A stretch of 64,000 nt of DNA from JAVSMW01 sp032027005. Its GTDB lineage: Bacteria; Bacillota; Thermincolia; Thermincolales; UBA2595. Shown piece after piece: positions 52,340 through 59,435 of the stretch (its first letter is position 1; each line of letters begins with the position of its first letter). The stretch covers positions 1 to 64,000 of the forward strand of contig JAVSMW010000009.1 in NCBI GenBank assembly GCA_032027005.1, written 5' to 3'. The notes under the pieces are model-generated. The model worked only from the letters and a program-made list of their open reading frames with translations, ran no database searches and had not been told where the DNA came from. The position numbers were made by a program, and so were the translations under genes.

Positions 52340-53416
52340 TTATCTAAAATCATTCAATATCTCCAAAATTTTCTCCCCATATTTCTCCACTTTCACTTCT
52401 CCAAACCCGGAAACGTTCAGCAAAGATGCTTTAGAATCGGGCATCTTCTCAATAAGATCCTGTAGCTGCTTGTCATTAAAAATATAGTAAGGTTTGATAT
52501 TTTCTTCCCTGCACTTTTCCAAGCGAAATGATTTCAGCTTCTGTACCAGCAATGACTCATCGATTATTTTTTTACTCTCGTTGACTTGTCCTTTAATCAC
52601 CTTTATATTATCCTGCTTTTCTTCAGAAGCTGGTTTATTTCGTGTACCCATGGTCTTAATTATCTCTTCATATCTCATTGCATAGTCTGATCGATTCGGT
52701 GTATGCAATTTTAGTAATCCTTCAGCCCTGGCCTTTAAATCTGCGTCATTATCTTCTGCATTCTTGGAACGGCTGCAAATATCTTTTATGTATTGAACCA
52801 ATTGATCCGCACGGATAACCTTCTCTTTAATTTCCTTTTTTGCATTTTTTGCGTTTAATAACGTTTTAGGATTAGCCAATACTACAATAGATTGATAGTT
52901 ATCGTAAAAAAATTTGTCAACAATCATTTTTATCAATGCATTTGACTTGGAATCTTTCCGTATCTGTTTTAAAACTTCCAGGTGTCTTTGATTCTGCGTT
53001 ATGGGAGAATAGATTCCCTCACGGATAAGTTTCCCGTTGAACTCATAGTTTCTTATAAAGTTACCTTCACTGTCAACTTCGATGTCGCCGATAAGATTCT
53101 TACACTCAATGAAAAAAGTTATTTTTCTAGTTACCACTATGAAATCTATTTGTGCAGTCAAATCCTCAGTTTCAAGATGAATATCCCGTAAGATATACAT
53201 AGGCATGCCGCTGTTTTTCAATTCAAATGCGATATTATTCTCTCCGAATTCACCAATGGAAGCAAATTTTATTTCCCGATCTATTATTTCTCTGACTGCT
53301 CCTTTTGCTTCGATTTGAAGGGTTTTTAGTCTAGAAACATAATCTGTAACGTCACTTGTTTCTTTTAAAAACACAGGTTTATCAAACTGATTAAAAAACT
53401 TATTAAAAAACGCCAT
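52340..53416 (-). CDS. NERD nuclease-like protein with a C-terminal HRDC domain
   Basis: Start ATG 53416 (GGGGGT 6 nt upstream). About 358 residues. The NERD domain (~50-180) shows GEFGENNIAFEL, AQIDFIVVTRKITFFIECKN (the D..E.K nuclease core) and SPITQNQRHLEVL. A helical and Lys-rich linker follows. The last ~75 residues are an HRDC domain (LLVQKLKSFRLEKCREENIKP, LLNVSGFGEVKVEKYGEKIL), as in RecQ helicases. NERD-HRDC proteins are probably nucleases acting on DNA or RNA, often in mobile or defence regions. It is the last of four same-strand genes in the cassette-like array. Confidence 0.9.
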   Translation of the reverse strand: MAFFNKFFNQFDKPVFLKETSDVTDYVSRLKTLQIEAKGAVREIIDREIKFASIGEFGENNIAFELKNSGMPMYILRDIHLETEDLTAQIDFIVVTRKITFFIECKNLIGDIEVDSEGNFIRNYEFNGKLIREGIYSPITQNQRHLEVLKQIRKDSKSNALIKMIVDKFFYDNYQSIVVLANPKTLLNAKNAKKEIKEKVIRADQLVQYIKDICSRSKNAEDNDADLKARAEGLLKLHTPNRSDYAMRYEEIIKTMGTRNKPASEEKQDNIKVIKGQVNESKKIIDESLLVQKLKSFRLEKCREENIKPYYIFNDKQLQDLIEKMPDSKASLLNVSGFGEVKVEKYGEKILEILNDFR

Positions 53417-53532
53417 GTTTACCCCCATCTTTTAAATTGATACTAATTATGTTCAGCAAAATATTGCGTTAATGCTTTTTCTTTCCCTGCAGTAAAGGCT
53501 TCGGGTAAAGATAGGACTACCCCTACTATATT

Positions 53533-53733
53533 GTTTCACTTAACTTAAATGACCATAGGCATATGGATTTAGTGAGAAAAAAACTCTCTGCATTATTACT
53601 TCTTGGCAGTATATGGATTAGGGGGAGTTAGTTAAGGAACTTCACTTAATAATTACCACAGCCGTGGACCGGACAAAGTTAGGTCGAAGCGCAGCAGAGC
53701 CATTCAGCCCGTTGTTCGTAGTAATTTCATCTT
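53533..53733 (-). repeat. attC-like element 3 (incomplete palindrome)
   Basis: It starts on the minus strand at ACGAACAACGGGCTGAATGGC, just past the 350-residue gene's stop; this is about 16 of 20 identical to the matching arm of element 2. It ends at GTTAAGTGAAAC (53544-53533) before the NERD gene. The internal pairing is less obvious than in elements 1 and 2, so this is the weakest of the three. A copy of the short direct repeat lies inside (53611-53635). Confidence 0.4.
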
Positions 53734-53742
53734 CCATCAAAA

Positions 53743-54795
53743 CTACTTGAATTTATTGATATATTTTACGAACTCTCTCCATTGCCAGGAGTTTGATAAA
53801 ATTAGCCCAACGTAGTTAGATATTTTTTCTGACCTTTTCTTCAAAAAAGGAAATAGAACTCCTATTGCAGCAAGTTCCATTAGTAATTTTATTGCTACTT
53901 CGATTCCGGATGAAATAATACCTTTCTCTTTTACAATTAGTGACATGATTTCGTTTTCCAATAATTTCGGATCTCCAATGATACAAAAATCATATTTGTT
54001 GAATACTACATTTGCTAGGGTTGTTAAATCAGCCTTTATTGTTTTCAATATTACCCCTAAATCTTTGCCAATCGATAGGATGATTTTATCGACATTGTTG
54101 ATTAGATTGTTTATGTCAATTCCTCTCACCTTAAGAATCATCATTAGATCCTGATACATAAAAAATATGTTTTGCTTTCTTTCAAAATAGTTAAGAAAAA
54201 TCGATAATCTAGATGAGTAACGGTCAAAAAAAGAGGGAATCATTAGAAATGAATTAGTGCTAACAGCACCAGATTCAAAATATTTTGCCGCAATAATATC
54301 ACTAACTCTCACAGTGTCTTTTCCGTATTCAAACAAATTTGAGTAAAGCCTTTCACACGAGAACGGAACAAAATAAGGTTTTCCATCGTAAATACGTTCA
54401 AAGCTAGCTCTATCGATAATACTCAACAATTTTTCAGGAAAGTCTTTATATAAATTTACCACTTTATCTTTTGATTCCTTGAATTCTATTAAATCAACAT
54501 CAATAAGATACCTCATTAGATAATACATTCTTTCATCCATCGATTGGTAACTGGAACGCGAAGACAAAATTACTTTCCCGTTGTTTAATAAATTACGTAA
54601 TGATTCCATCAACTTTTCGGAACTATCCTTATTTCTAACGATTTGATAAGCTAAATGTGTTGGTGCGAAAAGAATATGATCAAAAAACAACGATAGAACC
54701 TTTATCTGTTGAGATACTTCTAAATAATGATTCTTTATGTACTTAGTTGGATAAATATATGATATCTCTGGATAATATAAGATTTTCTCGTTCAA
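53743..54795 (-). CDS. Hypothetical protein, family unknown
   Basis: 350 residues, TTG start with GGGGTGG upstream. It is rich in Ile, Lys, Asn, Tyr and Phe and more AT-rich than the flanking chromosome. The N-terminus reads ILYYPEISYIYPTKYIKNHY. The predicted content is mostly helical, with a hydrophobic stretch near 300 (AIKLLMELAAIGVLFPFL) that may be a membrane or buried helix. No domain is recognised. An attC-like element lies on each side, as for a gene cassette. Confidence 0.75.
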   Translation of the reverse strand: MNEKILYYPEISYIYPTKYIKNHYLEVSQQIKVLSLFFDHILFAPTHLAYQIVRNKDSSEKLMESLRNLLNNGKVILSSRSSYQSMDERMYYLMRYLIDVDLIEFKESKDKVVNLYKDFPEKLLSIIDRASFERIYDGKPYFVPFSCERLYSNLFEYGKDTVRVSDIIAAKYFESGAVSTNSFLMIPSFFDRYSSRLSIFLNYFERKQNIFFMYQDLMMILKVRGIDINNLINNVDKIILSIGKDLGVILKTIKADLTTLANVVFNKYDFCIIGDPKLLENEIMSLIVKEKGIISSGIEVAIKLLMELAAIGVLFPFLKKRSEKISNYVGLILSNSWQWREFVKYINKFK

Positions 54796-54858
54796 ACTAC
54801 CACCCCTATTTGTTTCTGAAAAGCTTGCTCATAAGGTCAAAAGAATTTAGATATTGCT

Positions 54859-55163
54859 ATTTCGCTTAACAACCATCCCTATGCCGTGCCAAACCCCTAA
54901 TTCAATTTCCAGATAGCTAGCGCAAGAGACGCCTGTTTCCACTGCGGTAACTACTCCAGCCAACACCGGGTGTAACTCGACATCCAAAGTAAGCAATGGC
55001 AGCACTAGCCCGCGTCTCTTGCATTTGCGTGGGCTAATCATTCCGATGGTGGGATGATTTTTGCCGGCGTAAAAAGCGTGACAGCCGAATGGGCGGGCAA
55101 AGTTGCGCCCGGCACTGAAACCCGCTGCCATTAAGTCCGGCAGTTTAGCCTGTTGTTTAGGTG
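54859..55163 (-). repeat. attC-like element 1 (large palindrome)
   Basis: The minus-strand end after the 203-residue gene is CACCTAAACAACAGGCTAAAC (55163-55143). About 245 nt (54918-55163) are ~85-90% identical to element 2. GCAAGAGACGC pairs with GCGTCTCTTGC inside. The far end is GTTAAGCGAAAT (54870-54859), which fits GTTRRRY. The far arm has diverged from element 2, so the outer pairing is weak. The long open frame seen across it is a by-product of the repeat, not a gene. Confidence 0.5.
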
Positions 55164-55198
55164 ATGTTGGTTTTCCGGTTTCAGTCGCGTGGTTATTC

Positions 55199-55810
55199 TT
55201 AATTCTTTAATCTCCAAAGAAAGTAGTAGTCGTTGTCTTTTATTTCATCCTTTTTTCTAGACCAATCAATTACGGACGACCCTGCCTTTGTAAAAGCTCC
55301 AACACCACCTAGGGCGGTTAAAATACTCTTTGGGTCTGCTGGTACAAATCCCGTATAAACGCCTAAGCTGACAACACTTGCAGTGACGAAAAATTGACCA
55401 ATAACTTTTTTAACAGAATTTCTGTGAAGCTTTCTAAGGGAACTATTTAATTGTGAAAAGGATGGATAAATTATATCATTATTAAAAGCTTGGAAAAAAT
55501 GATGATTGTTGATAATATTAATATTTATGTATACCTTGTCCGCATAAAGCGCGGAATAAATCGCGAATGAATCAGTTCTTTTCAATCGGCACGATCGTTC
55601 AAAACATCCACCTGCTCCGCTGACTTCCGGAGATGCAATAAAACTGAATGGAGAATGTTCATTTAATTTATGGTCATTTACATCAACGGCACGTCTCATA
55701 GCGTTTGCTAGAATTATTAGATCTTCAGTTTTTGCTCTAGTCGCATACTTAATAATTTCTTCTTCAGTATCAAGTCCGTTGATATCCATTAAATCTAATA
55801 ACTCGTTCAT
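55199..55810 (-). CDS. Hypothetical protein with a C-terminal membrane hairpin
   Basis: 203 residues from ATG 55810 (AGGTGGGG upstream). A soluble helical N-terminal half (LLDLMDINGLDTEEEIIKYA, RAKTEDLIILANAMRRAVD) is followed by two hydrophobic segments (VIGQFFVTASVVSLGVYTGF and PKSILTALGGVGAFTKAG) and a charged tail. No family is recognised. It is flanked by attC-like elements 1 and 2; the second begins 46 nt before its start and the first 36 nt after its stop. Confidence 0.75.
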   Translation of the reverse strand: MNELLDLMDINGLDTEEEIIKYATRAKTEDLIILANAMRRAVDVNDHKLNEHSPFSFIASPEVSGAGGCFERSCRLKRTDSFAIYSALYADKVYININIINNHHFFQAFNNDIIYPSFSQLNSSLRKLHRNSVKKVIGQFFVTASVVSLGVYTGFVPADPKSILTALGGVGAFTKAGSSVIDWSRKKDEIKDNDYYFLWRLKN

Positions 55811-55855
55811 GTAACCCCACCTTTTTTTACTTAAAATTGTTGTTTAGGAAAATCA

Positions 55856-56222
55856 ATTTCACCTAACCACTATTGGCTAAACGAACTTTGACCGTCCAGG
55901 CGGCTGGCGCGCTTTTTGCACCCGAGATCTTTTCCCGAATCCGCAAAAATCATTACATCAGCGGAATGATTCTACTCTGGCGCAAGAGACGCCTGTTTAC
56001 ACTATGGTAACTACTCCAGCCAACATCGGGTGTAACTCGACCTCCCAAAGTAAGCAATGGCAGCACTAGCCCGCGTCTCTTGTATTTACCCGAGCTAATC
56101 ATTCCGATGGTGGGATGATTTTTGCCTGCGCAAAAAGCGTGACAGCCGAATGGGCAGGCAAGTTGCGCCCGGCACAGAACCCCGCTGCCCTTAAGGACGG
56201 CCGTTTAGCCTGTTGTTAGGCG
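55856..56222 (-). repeat. attC-like element 2 (giant imperfect palindrome)
   Basis: A ~367-nt imperfect palindrome. Paired blocks from outside in: CACCTAAC with GTTAGGCG; GGCTAAACG with CGTTTAGCC; a GACCGTCC block; CGCTTTTTGC with GCAAAAAGCG; CGGAATGATT with AATCATTCCG; and CAAGAGACGC with GCGTCTCTTG around a ~65-nt loop. On the gene strand it opens with GCCTAAC (RYYYAAC) 16-20 nt after the 102-residue gene's stop and closes with GTTAGGT (GTTRRRY) ~46 nt before the next start. That is attC topology, but known attC sites are ~57-141 bp. Confidence 0.6.
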
Positions 56223-56241
56223 ATGTGTCCAAAGAGTTTTT

Positions 56242-56547
56242 TTAAAAGAATATCATTCCAAGACCAAAAACCATAAATAGCCCATTAACTATTAAACCAA
56301 AAATTGACAATCTTTTAGTGTAACTTTTTTGAAAAACCGACAATGTGCCTAGAAAAGCACCAATTGGTGAAGAGAGTAAAATTACGAAAAACATACCGTT
56401 AGTAATATTAGAATAATATTGCACTCGCCCTCCAAACAATGTATAAACGTCTAAGACAGTTATAATTATGATCAGGATTAAACAGATAATAGATATTATA
56501 AAGCTAGCAATTCCAGAACGTGAACTACGAATCGAAAAATATTCCAT
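56242..56547 (-). CDS. Small multi-span membrane protein, family unknown
   Basis: Start ATG 56547 with GGGGG 7 nt upstream; 101 residues. Three hydrophobic helices: GIASFIISIICLILIIIITV, MFFVILLSSPIGAFLGTLSV and LSIFGLIVNGLFMVFGLGMI. The layout resembles small DUF4190-like bacterial membrane proteins, but no family is certain. It is the first gene of the cassette-like array. A GTTAGACGAAAT box (56605-56594) lies ~45 nt upstream of the start. Confidence 0.75.
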   Translation of the reverse strand: MEYFSIRSSRSGIASFIISIICLILIIIITVLDVYTLFGGRVQYYSNITNGMFFVILLSSPIGAFLGTLSVFQKSYTKRLSIFGLIVNGLFMVFGLGMIFF

Positions 56548-56593
56548 CAACTTGCCCCCTTAATCAAAGCCACAAAGTCCGGCCATTTTGGAC

Positions 56594-56605
56594 ATTTCGT
56601 CTAAC
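56594..56605 (-). other. R'-like box (GTTRRRY) at the head of the cassette array
   Basis: GTTAGACGAAAT on the minus strand. Boxes of the same form, GTTRRRYGAAAY, end the other elements at 55867, 54870 and 53544, each ahead of a gene start. No palindromic partner was found upstream of this one. Confidence 0.4.
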
Positions 56606-56643
56606 TATTGAATAAAACGAAGTTATTTCATTTATTTATGCTA

Positions 56644-56730
56644 TCAGCTTCCTAATATTGACATTAACCACAGTACAATAACAAAAAAGGGCACCACAAA
56701 AACACCTGCGGCTGCCCCCAAAGTTCCCAT
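56644..56730 (-). CDS. Possible 28-residue membrane peptide
   Basis: A short frame from ATG 56730 to TGA, mostly one hydrophobic helix (GVFVVPFFVIVLWLMSILG) after MGTLGAAA. The nearest purine-rich box (GGGAAA) is ~14 nt upstream, so the start is weakly supported. It lies between the His-rich gene's terminator and the cassette array. It may instead be a remnant of a longer membrane protein. Confidence 0.3.
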   Translation of the reverse strand: MGTLGAAAGVFVVPFFVIVLWLMSILGS

Positions 56731-56843
56731 ACTATGTTAAATTTCCCAGCACTACTATTATAAGTTATTTTGTCACATCCTGTCTACATTTCCCACACAA
56801 TTCCATTGCCTCTTACCTAAGCCCTCCCCTCCCCGCAGGCGAC

Positions 56844-56871
56844 AAAATGACCACCCTATGGTGGTCATTTT
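56844..56871 (-). terminator. Terminator after the His-rich protein gene
   Basis: A perfect 12-bp stem AAAATGACCACC/GGTGGTCATTTT with a CTAT loop, touching the stop of the minus-strand gene. Confidence 0.88.
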
Positions 56872-56873
56872 CT

Positions 56874-57167
56874 CTACTCTGCTGTCTTAGACTCAGTGTT
56901 ATTGGTAGTGTTATAGTGATTGCGTACCATCTCAATATGTTTATGAATCAAGGAACGGAATCCATGACCGCAATGATGACGGTGGTGATGGCGGTGATGA
57001 TGATTCAAAGCTGCTGCTTTTGCCTTTTCTCTGAAGTTCCAGAATGCCTCCATTGCTTCCAATTTGGCTTTTAACTCTTCTTTATCCCCTTTAACATGAA
57101 TCGAGTAGCCTTCCTCAGTCTCTTCCACAGAAAATGTGTACGGACATTTTTGTTGTTCTTCCTTCAT
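56874..57167 (-). CDS. Small histidine-rich protein
   Basis: Start ATG 57167 with AGGAGGTGA 8 nt upstream; 97 residues. The N-terminal ~55 residues are charged and helical (GYSIHVKGDKEELKAKLEAM) and lack a signal. The middle carries LNHHHRHHHRHHCGHG, a likely nickel/zinc/copper-binding run. The gene follows the UbiB-like kinase gene after 37 nt, and an AbrB-like protein with its own His-rich linker precedes that gene. All three are probably one transcript. Role inferred only: metal storage or sensing. Confidence 0.75.
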   Translation of the reverse strand: MKEEQQKCPYTFSVEETEEGYSIHVKGDKEELKAKLEAMEAFWNFREKAKAAALNHHHRHHHRHHCGHGFRSLIHKHIEMVRNHYNTTNNTESKTAE

Positions 57168-57203
57168 CCGTGTTTTCACCTCCTTTCCATCCTTCTGAGA
57201 CTC

Positions 57204-58895
57204 TTAAGGATGAAAGCGTGGTTTTTTAAAGCCAGGTCCCATCCTGTCCAGCCCGCCCATTTGACTTCTGCCGGCAGATCTTCGACGCAGCAGGGTTAAG
57301 GCTGTGACCCCCCCTAAAGAAATCAGGGAAATGCCCAAAACATAAAAATTGTTGATCAATTGTGTGCCGGAAATAATGAAGCCACTTGCCAGTACTGCCT
57401 TCACAATTCGGTTAGCCAGGTAGGTTTGTTGTTCCAGGAGCCTCTTTTCAAAACCTCTGGATGGGTGAACCCGAACCTCACCTGATTCTATCCCGTCTAT
57501 GAAACGGTTCATTTTACCGGGGAGTCCGACGACTTCCATTAAGGTCTGTTTCACCTGCCCAACTATCATTCCGCCGGAAAAATCAGACTCCGGAATAAAC
57601 AATTCTTTGATATAGGGGCTGACTGCTGTCATCAAGTCGAAATCCTCATCAAGACCGTTGCATAAGCCAAAAACAGTAATCAGGGCCTTACCCAGAAAAG
57701 TAGTCTGGGCCGGCATCTGAAATGGCTGAGAATAAACTAACTCTCTTAGCTCCAAGGACAATTCGGCGAAGTCTAACTTACCCAGGTCTAAGGTGTCGCC
57801 AAAGAGATTGGCCATCATCAGCCGAACGCTCTTGAGAATAGCTCCTCTGTCCGCATTTGGCCTGAGGAAGCCCAATTCGCTGAAGGCTTCCACTACTGCA
57901 CCGGAGTCTTTTTTGAAAATCGCCACTGCTAGGTCGATCATACAAGCCTTCAGCCCTTCATTGACTCTGCCAACCATGCCAAAGTCGAGCAGGATCAAAA
58001 CACCGTCATTACGGACCAGGAGGTTGCCGGGATGAGGATCGGCATGGTAAAAACCTTCTACCAGTACCTGCATGAGGTAATTGGATGACAGATTTCGGGC
58101 CACTTCCTCTCTGTCTATGCCCGCCTGCTCCAGAGCTTTAAAATCATTTATTTTATAACCTTCGACGAATTCCAGAGTGAGAACTTTGGAAGTGGAGTAA
58201 TCTCTAAAAACCTTAGGTACATATACAGTAGGGTCACCACAGAAAATTTCCTTAAATTTTTCTGCATTGGCGGCTTCCTTGAGATAATCAAGTTCCTCAG
58301 AAATGGTTTCTTTGAACTCTGCATACACCAGATCCACATCCACAGAATTAGTGATCCGGGGATATCTTTTAGCGAAGATACTCATTATTTTTAAAGTTTC
58401 TAAATCTATGGCAACTATATCCTCAATCCCAGGTCTCAGCACTTTTACCGCCACATCTTCGCCGTTAAGTAATTTTGCCCTGTGCACCTGGCCTAACGAA
58501 GCTGCCGCCAAAGCCTTGTTATCATAATCCTTATAAAAACCGGATAGTGGTCCACCCAGCTCTTGTTCAATTCTAGCCCTGATCAAAGCCGTATCTACTG
58601 ACTCCACAGAATCCTGCAGCTTGGCCAACTCATCGGTATATTCCTGAGGCAGGATATCAACCCTGGAGCTGAAAAATTGGCCCAGCTTAATTAAAAGCCC
58701 GCCAAGGTCAATAGCTGTATCAGTGAATTTCCTGGCCTGCCGCCTGTAAATTTTTCGGTATCTTTTGTCGATTTTGTCCTGGGACAGGAATTTTTTGATT
58801 TTTCCCAGCCACCAAAACTCTAAAACAAAAATAATAAAAAGGGTGAAAACCTGCCGGAAGCGCTTGTTAAAACTTAGCCTAATCAGTTCACGCAT
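57204..58895 (-). CDS. ABC1/UbiB-family atypical kinase
   Basis: 563 residues, GGAG upstream. The family's KxGQ motif is in LIKLGQFFSSRVDILP (near 70), the A-rich nucleotide loop in AAASLGQVHRA, the catalytic segment in YHADPHPGNLLVRNDG and the metal site in LLDFGMVG. Two C-terminal membrane helices (LASGFIISGTQLINNFYVLG and ISLISLGGVTALTLL) anchor it. UbiB/COQ8 proteins support isoprenoid-quinone synthesis, and in an anaerobe the relevant quinone would be menaquinone. There are no quinone genes nearby. It is flanked by two His-rich small proteins. Confidence 0.95.
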   Translation of the reverse strand: MRELIRLSFNKRFRQVFTLFIIFVLEFWWLGKIKKFLSQDKIDKRYRKIYRRQARKFTDTAIDLGGLLIKLGQFFSSRVDILPQEYTDELAKLQDSVESVDTALIRARIEQELGGPLSGFYKDYDNKALAAASLGQVHRAKLLNGEDVAVKVLRPGIEDIVAIDLETLKIMSIFAKRYPRITNSVDVDLVYAEFKETISEELDYLKEAANAEKFKEIFCGDPTVYVPKVFRDYSTSKVLTLEFVEGYKINDFKALEQAGIDREEVARNLSSNYLMQVLVEGFYHADPHPGNLLVRNDGVLILLDFGMVGRVNEGLKACMIDLAVAIFKKDSGAVVEAFSELGFLRPNADRGAILKSVRLMMANLFGDTLDLGKLDFAELSLELRELVYSQPFQMPAQTTFLGKALITVFGLCNGLDEDFDLMTAVSPYIKELFIPESDFSGGMIVGQVKQTLMEVVGLPGKMNRFIDGIESGEVRVHPSRGFEKRLLEQQTYLANRIVKAVLASGFIISGTQLINNFYVLGISLISLGGVTALTLLRRRSAGRSQMGGLDRMGPGFKKPRFHP

Positions 58896-58915
58896 AATAT
58901 TTCTCCTTTACCTGA

Positions 58916-59239
58916 CTATTCCTGTGGTTGCTCATCAGGATCTATGTCTTTGGGTTTGGTGGATTTTCGTCCTTTTCTCCCATGCCAATGCCCATGGCCA
59001 TGGCCCTTATGGATTCCTTTGAACATTTCCTCAAAGAAGCCGGCCTTTTTTAATAACATATCGGCGAATCTGGCCATAATATCAGACTTGAAAATTATTA
59101 TCACCCCCCTATCGGGGTTGCCGAATACCAATAACTTTTCACCTGGTTCTAATCCTATTTCTTCCCTGGCCTCAGCCGGTATAACAACCTGGCCCCTCTC
59201 ACCCATTACTGTTGATCCATAGCATTTTCCATGACGCAT
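58916..59239 (-). CDS. AbrB/SpoVT-type protein with a His-rich tail
   Basis: Start ATG 59239 (GAGGTGA 8 nt upstream); 107 residues. The swapped-hairpin DNA-binding domain is clear: GSTVMGERGQVVIPAEAREEIGLEPGEKLLVF. The tail has GIHKGHGHGHWHGRKGRK, which could bind metal ions, and an acidic end. AbrB-like proteins are dimeric or tetrameric transition-state or antitoxin regulators. It is the first gene of the unit leading to the UbiB-like kinase and the second His-rich protein, so it may autoregulate that unit in response to metal. Confidence 0.88.
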   Translation of the reverse strand: MRHGKCYGSTVMGERGQVVIPAEAREEIGLEPGEKLLVFGNPDRGVIIIFKSDIMARFADMLLKKAGFFEEMFKGIHKGHGHGHWHGRKGRKSTKPKDIDPDEQPQE

Positions 59240-59330
59240 CAATGTAATCACCTCTACTAAGTATGATAAATCATATTTTTCATACTTGCAATAGAGTTTA
59301 CCAGATTAATATAGGAAATGTAAAAAAAGA

Positions 59331-59354
59331 GTGCTTTCTGCAGTCAGAAAGCAC
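59331..59354 (-). other. Terminator-like hairpin upstream of the AbrB-like gene
   Basis: A perfect 10-bp stem GTGCTTTCTG/CAGAAAGCAC, followed by TTTTTTTAC on the minus strand. No minus-strand gene precedes it, so it may be an attenuator or may block antisense transcription from the prfC region. Confidence 0.5.
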
Positions 59355-59435
59355 CTGGATGTTTCACATAATAATCCGGGTATGATATACTCTTAAAGGA
59401 TTGAATAATACACTGTTGTAATGAAAGGAAGAAAA

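Noticed and set aside
54847..55131. 94-codon open frame on the minus strand
   Set aside because: It lies wholly inside attC-like element 1, has no family-like composition, and the matching stretch in element 2 does not keep the frame.
52340..56550. A known defence system (restriction-modification, Gabija, Thoeris or similar)
   Set aside because: Only the NERD-HRDC protein has a nuclease-like domain; no partner typical of a named system was recognised among the orphan genes.
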